From the NCBI GenBank assembly GCA_947632355.1, contig CANROY010000056.1, forward strand, positions 1-5,868: 5,868 bases of DNA, given 5' to 3'. How positions within the stretch are numbered: position 1 is the first letter of the stretch; every line of letters begins with the position of its first letter. Below, one piece after another: positions 1 through 4,419 of the stretch. Both the position numbers and the translations under genes were made by a program. The stretch is from an uncultured Bacilli bacterium (GTDB lineage Bacteria; Bacillota_I; Bacilli_A; RF39; UBA660). The notes beneath the pieces are model-generated. The model had not been told where the DNA came from. It made no database searches and saw only the letters and a program-made list of their open reading frames with translations.

Positions 1-10
1 TTCCTCCTCT
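1..10 (-). promoter_or_regulatory. Ribosome binding site of a leftward gene starting off the left edge
   Basis: On the minus strand the window ends in AGAGGAGGAA, a near-perfect Shine-Dalgarno sequence. No start codon follows inside the window, so the start should lie within about 5-10 bases beyond position 1. A well-formed leftward promoter sits directly upstream. Nothing of the protein is visible, so its identity is unknown. Confidence 0.7.
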
Positions 11-21
11 ATGCTAATTTC

Positions 22-50
22 ATTTTATCAAATTCTTATTCGTTATTCAA
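22..50 (-). promoter_or_regulatory. Leftward sigma-A-type promoter for the off-edge gene
   Basis: On the minus strand, -35 TTGAAT (45-50) and -10 TAAAAT (22-27) are separated by 17 bases, with a TGn extended -10 immediately before the hexamer. The start of transcription should be near 14-16, giving a short leader that runs straight into the ribosome binding site at 1-10. The -35 overlaps the perfect palindrome at 46-57, so the promoter may be repressible. Confidence 0.6.
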
Positions 51-57
51 TATTGAA
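46..57. repeat. Perfect 12-bp palindrome TTCAATATTGAA, candidate operator
   Basis: TTCAATATTGAA is its own reverse complement and overlaps the -35 of the leftward promoter. Its length and position suit a dimeric repressor site. Chance palindromes are common in AT-rich DNA, so function is inferred only from position. I cannot name a cognate regulator. Confidence 0.35.
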
Positions 58-71
58 ACTAATATTAAATT

Positions 72-118
72 TTTTGTCCTATTTTGTCGTAAATTGATAA
101 GTTACTTCTAGTTGTGTC
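72..118 (+). repeat. Phased TTTTGTC direct repeats
   Basis: TTTTGTC occurs at 72-78 and again at 82-88, exactly 10 bp apart. A related TTGTGTC (one mismatch) lies at 112-118, 30 bp further on. All three therefore fall on the same face of the helix. They sit between the leftward promoter and the peptide-gene promoter, where a shared regulator could bind. In a T-rich spacer this may be coincidence. Confidence 0.25.
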
Positions 119-125
119 GAAACAC

Positions 126-153
126 TTGAAATTAAAAGTTTTTACTCTATAAT
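126..153 (+). promoter_or_regulatory. Strong sigma-A promoter of the small hydrophobic peptide mRNA
   Basis: TTGAAA (126-131, 5/6 match) and a perfect TATAAT (148-153) are separated by 16 bases. Transcription should start at about 159-161, placing the hairpin at 161-181 at the extreme 5' end of the mRNA. A small inverted repeat, GTGT-CGAA-ACAC (114-125), abuts the -35. Confidence 0.75.
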
Positions 154-160
154 AACTCAC

Positions 161-181
161 CGTTACCGAGAAAGGGTGGCG
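161..181 (+). promoter_or_regulatory. 5' leader hairpin of the peptide mRNA
   Basis: CGTTACC (161-167) pairs with GGTGGCG (175-181) around the loop GAGAAAG, giving seven base pairs of which two are G-U. Those two would be A-C mismatches in a minus-strand transcript, so the fold favours plus-strand RNA. It lies at the predicted 5' end, where a stem could protect the message. Part of it (162-170) can instead pair with the 3' UTR at 404-412. Confidence 0.5.
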
Positions 182-255
182 TTTACTATCCATTTTTCTA
201 TCTTCCTTACAGGAATCGTTTTGGTTGTTGAAAGGGCAAGAAGGAGTGAGTAGTT

Positions 256-342
256 ATGAACAAAGAAAGTTTACATTTATGTATACTAGTTCTTCTAGTA
301 ATTATAGTTTTATTATTCGTAATTATATTACGTTTAATTTAA
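256..342 (+). CDS. Small hydrophobic peptide, putative type I toxin (28 aa)
   Basis: The ORF starts at ATG 256, with AAGGAG at 241-246 (9-base spacing), and stops at TAA 340. The 28-residue product has a short polar start (MNKESLH), an almost unbroken hydrophobic stretch from about residue 8 to 25 rich in Leu, Ile and Val, and a single Arg at position 26. It is thus one transmembrane helix with almost no soluble part. Known type I toxins (Ibs, Fst, TxpA/BsrG classes) are tiny membrane peptides of this kind, but I do not recognise membership of a named family. Its own promoter, a structured ~95-nt leader, a strong terminator and a convergent antisense RNA over the 3' UTR support the toxin reading. 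A small non-toxic regulatory membrane peptide is the main alternative. Toxicity is inferred, not seen. Confidence 0.72.
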   Translation: MNKESLHLCILVLLVIIVLLFVIILRLI

Positions 343-344
343 CT

Positions 345-378
345 AAAAAACGCTATATTACGAAAGTAATATAACGCT
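345..378 (-). terminator. Intrinsic terminator of the antisense RNA
   Basis: Arms 366-378 and 349-361 form a 13-bp stem in minus-strand RNA, around the loop UUUC, followed by six U (complement of A 345-350). Two of the pairs are G-U. In plus-strand RNA those positions become A-C mismatches and only the inner 8 bp remain, with a GAAA loop and no U tail, so the element terminates leftward transcription only. Confidence 0.72.
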
Positions 379-396
379 CTCATTTACGTGAGCGTT
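373..396 (+). other. 3' UTR hairpin AACGCTC/GAGCGTT
   Basis: AACGCTC (373-379) and GAGCGTT (390-396) are perfectly complementary over 7 bp with a 10-base loop. The hairpin overlaps both the antisense terminator arm (366-378) and the neighbouring hairpin at 394-412, so these folds are mutually exclusive. It is part of the region where mRNA and antisense RNA overlap. Confidence 0.45.
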
Positions 397-412
397 ACCT
401 AATCTTGGTAAC
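394..412 (+). other. 3' UTR hairpin GTTACC/GGTAAC
   Basis: GTTACC (394-399) and GGTAAC (407-412) form a perfect 6-bp stem with the 7-base loop TAATCTT. The inverted repeat also forms in the antisense RNA, near its 5' end, making it a candidate kissing-loop start site for sense-antisense pairing. The CUUGGUAAC strand (404-412) can alternatively pair with the mRNA leader at 162-170. Confidence 0.45.
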
Positions 413-419
413 ACTTACA

Positions 420-438
420 TTTTGATTATAAATCAAAA
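420..438. repeat. Perfect inverted repeat covering the antisense promoter -10
   Basis: TTTTGATT (420-427) and AATCAAAA (431-438) flank the 3-base centre ATA. The repeat contains the TATAAT -10 (minus strand, 425-430) of the antisense RNA promoter. It may form a further stem in the peptide mRNA 3' UTR, or serve as a protein-binding site over that promoter. The sequence alone does not decide. Confidence 0.35.
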
Positions 439-453
439 CGATTTAAAAAGCAA
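425..453 (-). promoter_or_regulatory. Antisense RNA promoter
   Basis: On the minus strand, TTGCTT (448-453; the TTG core matches) lies 17 bases before a perfect TATAAT (425-430). The predicted start is near 418. The -35 lies inside the stem of the peptide-mRNA terminator, as expected for a compact convergent gene pair. Confidence 0.6.
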
Positions 454-487
454 ATAGATGCACGCTTTATTTGCTTTTTATTTTGAA
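444..487 (+). terminator. Terminator of the peptide mRNA
   Basis: AAAAAGCAAATA (445-456) pairs perfectly with TATTTGCTTTTT (468-479), and a T-A pair (444/480) extends this to 13 bp, with an 11-base loop and a following T-rich run. It ends the rightward transcript at about 480-485. With the A-run on its left side it could also act as a back-up for leftward transcription from the coiled-coil gene. Confidence 0.75.
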
Positions 488-515
488 AAAAAGAAAACCA
501 CTTTTTAGAGTGGTT
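484..515 (-). terminator. Terminator of the coiled-coil gene
   Basis: On the minus strand AACCACT (509-515) pairs with AGTGGTT (496-502) around a 6-base loop, followed by UUCUUUUUUU. The stem overlaps the TAA stop codon (514-516), so termination follows translation directly. Confidence 0.75.
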
Positions 516-2298
516 AAGCTTCTGTTGTTTCTTCTTGTGAAGTTGGAACCTCGTCGATAGTTGGCTCTGCATAGTCTCCTATAACAAAGGGATTTTCTTC
601 AACTATTTCTTCAGTAGGCTCTACAGTTTGTGATGTTTCTAAAACCTCTTCAGCATCTACTTCTTCTTCACTAGGAAGTTCATTCATAACTTCAGCAGGT
701 TCAACATCAGTTTCTTCTGCAATTGGGAATTCTTCTTTCTTTTCTTCAATAGCAGGTTCTTCTGTCCAAAGAGAACTTGCAACATCCATAGTTCCTAATT
801 GAACTTCAATCTCATCATAAATTTCACTAGGCGTTTGACTATATTTTTGACGATGTTTAATATTTTTAACAGCCGTGTCTAAATCTTTTAATTTTTGTTT
901 ATCATTTTCTATCGCAAGAACATCTTTTGCTTTACTTACATTTTCTAATAAGTACTCTATTTTTCTTATTTCTTGACGATAGGCATCAATTTCTCTTTCA
1001 TAAGTTTTAATGCTTTCATTTTCAAGTTGATAAGTTTTACTTACTAATTCTTTTTGATTTTCTTTATAACATTCAATAATTGCAGCAACATCTTCTAATT
1101 CTTTTTGTTTTCTTTCATAAGCAGCAGCTAGAATGGCTCTTCTCTTTGGTGTTTTATCTTCTGTTTCGGTTTCTATAATTACTTTGTATTCTCCAAGTTC
1201 ACTTTCTAATTGTTCATAGGTTGCAATCGTATGGTCTAAGTGAGCTGCTAAATCTTTAAATTTATTTGTATCAATATATTGAATTTCTTCTTTTGCTGCT
1301 TTAATTTTTTCTTCTAAATCCTTTATTTCACTATTTAAATAAGCAATTCTTTCTTCAATAACTTCCGTATCCCCACTAGAATAGTCTTTCGTATCAATTA
1401 AGGATGCAAATTCATCTCTTGCCGTTGTTGCTGTTTCTTCTTCTTCTTGAAGCATCGCTGTAAGTTCATTACTACTAGGAATATCCATATAAGGTTTTGA
1501 TTTCACAATGGTTACTAATTCTTGTAATTTTAAAAGGGCATTGCTTTTTTCATCATTAATAATAAATTCTTTAGCATCATTGGCAATAATAGCAGGATCG
1601 GTAATAATTTCTAATCTTCTTCTTTCTAAATTAGAAATATTCTTTTGCAATTCTTGCATTTTCTTATCATCTTGTTCTTTTAATTCTTCATCTACATAAG
1701 AATTTTGATTTTCTAAACTTGCTTTGGTTTCTTCTAATCGAGTTTTAGCATCTGCAAGTTCTTGACTTAATTGTTCCATTGTTTCATTTAAACTACTTAA
1801 TTTTTCTAAATTCTTATCCTCTTGTTTTTCGGTATTTTTTAATTCTTCTTCTAAAGATTTAATTTTATCGTTTTCGCTATTTAAAACATTTTCATAATAC
1901 TCTTTTGTAGAAGCATCTAGAATCGTTGAAAGTCTTTTATCTAATTCACTAATATATTCGTTACTCAAACTTAATTCTTCTTTTAATTTTAAAATACCAT
2001 TATGGGAAGTTTCTTCCTCTTCACTTGCAGCATCAATTTCTTTTTGTAATTTTTTAATAGAACCTTCAATTTTTTTGATTTTTGCTTCTAAACTTACTTT
2101 AATATTTTCATCAACTTGTTTTTCACTGATTTTAAAATACTTATCTTCTCTTGCATCACGTAAAGAAACAAGTTCTTCTTTTAACTCGCTAATTTCATTT
2201 TCTACTTCTTTTAATTCTGCTTTTAAAGTATCAGCACTTGCAGTAGACTCTGCCATTTCTAAAAGTAAGTCAATTTTTTTCAATAGTCCAGTTTGCAT
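514..2298 (-). CDS. Long cytoplasmic coiled-coil protein with acidic C-terminal tail
   Basis: This encodes 594 residues. The start ATG at 2298 is supported by AAAGGGAG (2309-2316) with a 10-base gap and by a good promoter at 2332-2360. Residues ~5 to ~500 are dense in Glu, Lys, Leu, Asn and Ser with heptad-like spacing of hydrophobics, typical of long helical coiled coils; a break at about 230-290 may hinge two rods. The last ~83 residues (512-594) form a Glu/Pro/Thr/Val-rich acidic, probably disordered tail. There is no signal peptide, no transmembrane segment, and no Walker A or ABC signature, so it is neither a complete SMC-type ATPase nor EzrA, which has an N-terminal membrane anchor. A structural, scaffolding or cell-division/chromosome-organising role is possible, but I do not recognise the family. 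The gene looks monocistronic, with terminators on both sides. Confidence 0.85.
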   Translation of the reverse strand: MQTGLLKKIDLLLEMAESTASADTLKAELKEVENEISELKEELVSLRDAREDKYFKISEKQVDENIKVSLEAKIKKIEGSIKKLQKEIDAASEEEETSHNGILKLKEELSLSNEYISELDKRLSTILDASTKEYYENVLNSENDKIKSLEEELKNTEKQEDKNLEKLSSLNETMEQLSQELADAKTRLEETKASLENQNSYVDEELKEQDDKKMQELQKNISNLERRRLEIITDPAIIANDAKEFIINDEKSNALLKLQELVTIVKSKPYMDIPSSNELTAMLQEEEETATTARDEFASLIDTKDYSSGDTEVIEERIAYLNSEIKDLEEKIKAAKEEIQYIDTNKFKDLAAHLDHTIATYEQLESELGEYKVIIETETEDKTPKRRAILAAAYERKQKELEDVAAIIECYKENQKELVSKTYQLENESIKTYEREIDAYRQEIRKIEYLLENVSKAKDVLAIENDKQKLKDLDTAVKNIKHRQKYSQTPSEIYDEIEVQLGTMDVASSLWTEEPAIEEKKEEFPIAEETDVEPAEVMNELPSEEEVDAEEVLETSQTVEPTEEIVEENPFVIGDYAEPTIDEVPTSQEETTEA

Positions 2299-2331
2299 AC
2301 TAAAGCCACTCCCTTTATTCTTACTATTACA

Positions 2332-2360
2332 ATAATATCATAAGGAAAATCAATTTGCAA
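2332..2360 (-). promoter_or_regulatory. Promoter of the coiled-coil gene
   Basis: On the minus strand TTGCAA (2355-2360) and TATTAT (2332-2337, 5/6) are 17 bases apart, and TGA directly precedes the -10, forming an extended -10. The predicted start near 2325 gives a leader of about 27 nt. The promoter lies downstream of the lipoprotein terminator, so the coiled-coil gene is independently transcribed. Confidence 0.65.
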
Positions 2361-2381
2361 GAAAAGAGTAGTCGTTTTTCT

Positions 2382-2414
2382 AAAAAAAGAGAAACAGTAT
2401 CCCACTATTTCTCT
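2382..2414 (-). terminator. Terminator of the lipoprotein gene
   Basis: On the minus strand AGAGAAA (2408-2414) pairs with TTTCTCT (2388-2394). One mismatch separates this from an inner AGT/ACT stem, and seven U follow (complement of A 2382-2388). The left arm lies within the last codons of the lipoprotein gene (stop 2405-2407). Confidence 0.75.
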
Positions 2415-3532
2415 ACTTGACTACTTGTTACTAAATCAACATTGGTTAATGAAGTTGCGATAGATAACATTTCTTCATTCGATAAATCATTTCCTGTTAA
2501 ATAGTATTCCATATTGTTACTCGTCCAATGAACAGAATTGGCTTGTAAAGCAGCAACGGAATCATTTAAGAGTAATGGATCTCCATAAACAGGAATGACT
2601 TCAAATTCATCACTAACGGATGCTACTTCTTCCACAAGAACAAAGTTTTTACTTCCGCTATAGGTTAGGATGACACGATCTCCTGTATCGGTATCCACAA
2701 CTTCCTTACTTGTTAAATATGTTTCACTTGGTATGTATAAAGGATAAATTGCATCTTCTAAAGCACTTGTTTTCTTATCCTTATTGGTTGTCGTTTCTCC
2801 TTCACCATTTGTTTCGTATTTACCACTATTCGTTGTATTATTTTCACTGTTCGTTGTTGTATTATTCTCACAAGTTGTACTCTCTTCACAAGAATCCGTA
2901 CTACAACAATCTTTACTCATTAAGTCATCTAAAACGAAATCATCTTTATCAAGTCCTGCTTTTAAATCAAGAGATTGAACATCTACTTTAATTTTTACGA
3001 CATCATCACTGTTACAAACTTCTATTTTTTCTAAATTCATACTTTTATCAAAATAAATACGTTCATAAACAAGTTCGGTATTATTTGGATAATTAACCTT
3101 TGCTTTTAGTACATAATGATTATCTTGTTCTTCTAGAGTTGTTTCACTATCACTTTTTACATCATTTACTAATGGTGCTAACAAATAAGATTGACTTGAA
3201 TTACTTGGCCATTCGCTTTGGAATTTAAAACTCTTATTCAAACTTGGAGTTACAACATACACGCCATCTGTGTTTTTTAGTATGATTTGTTCATGATTGT
3301 TGGTTTGATTCACTAAACGTACTTTGTAGTAATCGTCTTTTAAGAAACTTGCTTCTACGGTATAGACAAATGTATCTTCATTATTCATAATTTCCATTGT
3401 TCCATTTAGAACATAAGATTTTGATTTGGTAACACTTTCTTCAAAATCACTTTTTACTTTCTCTACATCTACTTTTCCACAACCAAATGTTAAAAATAAC
3501 AATAATAACGCTAATATACCTATTTTTTTCAC
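2405..3532 (-). CDS. LolA/GerS-like lipoprotein with C-terminal DUF4367-like domain
   Basis: This encodes 375 residues starting at GTG 3532, with GAAAAGGAAAG just upstream. Residues 1-17 are a lipoprotein signal (KK, then a Leu-rich core) ending in TFGC, so Cys18 should be lipidated and the protein exported and membrane-anchored. Residues ~21-205 alternate like a LolA/RseB-type beta half-barrel, recalling the GerS and outer-membrane-lipoprotein-sorting-like proteins of spore formers. Residues ~206-256 form a low-complexity Asn/Thr/Ser/Glu linker with clustered Cys (209, 210, 215, 221). Residues ~257-370 resemble DUF4367, including a W-x-x-x-x-x-x-YYLTG stretch near 336-347 and an LSNEEMLSIATSL helix. 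The domain order is known from Gram-positive lipoproteins whose partners are mostly unstudied. A germination or envelope role is inferred. The gene is divergent from the DUF378 gene and monocistronic. Confidence 0.85.
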   Translation of the reverse strand: MKKIGILALLLLFLTFGCGKVDVEKVKSDFEESVTKSKSYVLNGTMEIMNNEDTFVYTVEASFLKDDYYKVRLVNQTNNHEQIILKNTDGVYVVTPSLNKSFKFQSEWPSNSSQSYLLAPLVNDVKSDSETTLEEQDNHYVLKAKVNYPNNTELVYERIYFDKSMNLEKIEVCNSDDVVKIKVDVQSLDLKAGLDKDDFVLDDLMSKDCCSTDSCEESTTCENNTTTNSENNTTNSGKYETNGEGETTTNKDKKTSALEDAIYPLYIPSETYLTSKEVVDTDTGDRVILTYSGSKNFVLVEEVASVSDEFEVIPVYGDPLLLNDSVAALQANSVHWTSNNMEYYLTGNDLSNEEMLSIATSLTNVDLVTSSQVEK

Positions 3533-3561
3533 TTAACCACTTTCCTTTTCTACTTAACTAT

Positions 3562-3589
3562 ATTTTACTTATTTTAAAATATTCGTGAA
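3562..3589 (-). promoter_or_regulatory. Candidate promoter of the lipoprotein gene
   Basis: On the minus strand TTCACG (3584-3589, 4/6) and TAAAAT (3562-3567, 5/6) are 16 bases apart, giving a leader of about 25 nt before the GTG start. It overlaps the candidate -35 of the divergent DUF378 gene, so the two promoters might compete. The match is moderate and AT-rich DNA offers alternatives. Confidence 0.4.
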
Positions 3590-3615
3590 TAATCCTAAAA
3601 AATGTGTTCATAATA
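3586..3615 (+). promoter_or_regulatory. Candidate sigma-G-like promoter of the DUF378 gene
   Basis: TGAATA (3586-3591) and CATAATA (3609-3615) are 17 bases apart. This is close to the forespore sigma-G pattern known from Bacillus (TGnATA, then CATACTA-like) and poor as a sigma-A -35. The expected start (about 3622) would leave only ~15 nt before the ATG, which is short. The assignment is tentative. Confidence 0.3.
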
Positions 3616-3636
3616 AGAATAAAGGTGAGTGATAAA

Positions 3637-3846
3637 ATGGAAACTATTCATAAAATATGTCTAGTCTTTACCATAGTAGGTGCATTAAACTGGGGTTTAA
3701 TTGGATTTTTCGATTTTAACCTAGTAGAAGCCTTATTTATGGAAAATGAAGTTATAACTAGAATTGTTTATAGTTTAGTTGGTATTTGTGGATTAATCAA
3801 TATCGGCTTATTGTTTAATCATATTACCAGTAATCCAACAAAATAA
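3637..3846 (+). CDS. DUF378 small membrane protein (YuzA-like)
   Basis: This encodes 69 residues starting at ATG 3637, supported by AAAGGTGAG (3621-3629). A GTG at 3604 is in frame but has no ribosome binding site, and its extra 11 residues do not resemble the family. The product has two hydrophobic helices: residues ~6-26, with the family hallmark GALNWGLIGFFDFNLV, and residues ~40-60 (IVYSLVGICGLINIGLLF). DUF378 proteins such as Bacillus YuzA are about 60-80 residues with the same two helices. Their biochemical role is unknown to me, and a small integral membrane protein is all that can be said. The gene stands alone, divergent from the lipoprotein gene and convergent with the gene at 3909-4370. 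Confidence 0.92.
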   Translation: METIHKICLVFTIVGALNWGLIGFFDFNLVEALFMENEVITRIVYSLVGICGLINIGLLFNHITSNPTK

Positions 3847-3879
3847 AAAAAGTATCTTCGTGCTAGAAGATATTTTTTT
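3845..3879. terminator. Bidirectional terminator
   Basis: GTATCTTC (3852-3859) pairs with GAAGATAT (3866-3873) around the loop GTGCTA, with one G-T wobble. The flanking A-run (3845-3851) and T-run (3873-3879) extend the stem and supply a U tail in both directions. It ends the rightward DUF378 transcript at its stop codon and the leftward operon about 30 bases after its last gene. Confidence 0.85.
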
Positions 3880-3908
3880 ATTGCTAATTAAAATTTTTAC
3901 AATTTATT

Positions 3909-4370
3909 TTATCTTTTTGGTTTTATTTCTTCTTTATCATTTGCTTTTTCAGCCATTATTTTTATAGCATTACTTAATTCAATTTTAATTTGTGAATAGT
4001 CTTCTTTATCTAATAGAAATTTTAAAAAATCATAAAAATAATTTAAACCTTTATGATGTACAGTTAACTCTTGATTGAATTTTAAATGATTATACAATTG
4101 TTCAAATTTATTTTTAAATTCTAAACAATTATTATTTTCTAATAAATTTAGTAATTCTTTGCATAAAATATAATCATTATTTGTACTATCTAACTGAATA
4201 TGTGTTTCAATAATTCCATTTTCTAATTTTTCTAAATCTTTATCTATTGCAGCTATTGATAAATTTTGAAGATATTCAGGATGTTGAAGTATTTCTTCTA
4301 ATAAGTACTTATCTGCTTCTAGCATATTTTTAGTTATATCATTTTGATCATTCATATTATTTTTTGGCAT
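3909..4370 (-). CDS. Hypothetical helical protein, 153 aa
   Basis: The start ATG at 4370 is fixed by the very strong GAGGAGGG (4378-4385, 7-base gap); Met6 is a possible but poorer start. I do not recognise the family. The sequence is soluble, very rich in Asn, Lys, Leu, Glu and Ile, and appears all-helical throughout, with no signal peptide, membrane span, Cys/His metal cluster or nucleotide-binding motif. An HHKGLNYFYDFLKFLL segment (about 105-120) is the most distinctive part. It lies 45 bases downstream of the Ham1-like gene in the same direction and ends at the shared terminator, so it is probably the last gene of that operon, though a possible internal promoter could let it be expressed alone. 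The base composition is extremely AT-rich, even for this window. Confidence 0.75.
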   Translation of the reverse strand: MPKNNMNDQNDITKNMLEADKYLLEEILQHPEYLQNLSIAAIDKDLEKLENGIIETHIQLDSTNNDYILCKELLNLLENNNCLEFKNKFEQLYNHLKFNQELTVHHKGLNYFYDFLKFLLDKEDYSQIKIELSNAIKIMAEKANDKEEIKPKR

Positions 4371-4392
4371 CTTGCTTCCCTCCTCAAATACT

Positions 4393-4419
4393 ATTATCTA
4401 CTAAAAAAATATTTGTCAA
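4393..4419 (-). promoter_or_regulatory. Possible internal promoter before the 153-aa gene
   Basis: On the minus strand a perfect TTGACA (4414-4419) overlaps the TGA stop of the Ham1-like gene, and GATAAT (4393-4398, 5/6) follows after 15 bases. The hexamers are good but the spacing is 2 bases shorter than ideal. If active, it would give the 153-aa gene a ~15-nt leader of its own. Confidence 0.35.

Larger units (their letters stand above)
345..418 (-). ncRNA. Predicted antisense RNA (type I antitoxin candidate), ~74 nt
   Basis: A leftward promoter at 425-453 should start transcription near 418, and an intrinsic terminator at 345-378 should stop it three bases beyond the peptide stop codon. 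The RNA is fully complementary to the 3' UTR of the peptide mRNA and does not cover the coding sequence. The layout resembles the 3'-overlapping arrangement of TxpA/RatA and BsrG/SR4 in Bacillus. It contains GGTAACG, which is complementary to 393-399 and also to the identical CGTTACC in the mRNA leader (161-167). Exact ends are estimates. Confidence 0.62.

Noticed and set aside
155..251. Leader segment ACTCAC pairing with GTGAGT beside the peptide Shine-Dalgarno
   Set aside because: The 6-bp match is real, but 155-160 lies at or before the predicted transcription start, so it may not be in the mRNA.
1508..1699. Plus-strand open frames inside the coiled-coil gene (also 2075-2335)
   Set aside because: They are antisense shadows of a Glu/Lys-rich coding sequence, producing Ser/Phe/Leu-rich translations without credible ribosome binding sites.
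2710..2991. Plus-strand frames opposite the lipoprotein linker
   Set aside because: They are low-complexity His/Tyr/Leu or Val/Leu translations arising from the Asn/Thr-rich linker on the other strand, with no supporting signals.
3604..3636. GTG start giving the DUF378 protein 11 extra residues
   Set aside because: No ribosome binding site precedes it, it overlaps the candidate -10 region, and DUF378 proteins begin at the equivalent of the ATG at 3637, which has AAAGGTGAG upstream.
4416..4418. TGA as tryptophan (mollicute code)
   Set aside because: All tryptophan codons I checked are TGG, and the Ham1-like protein reaches its family length at this TGA.
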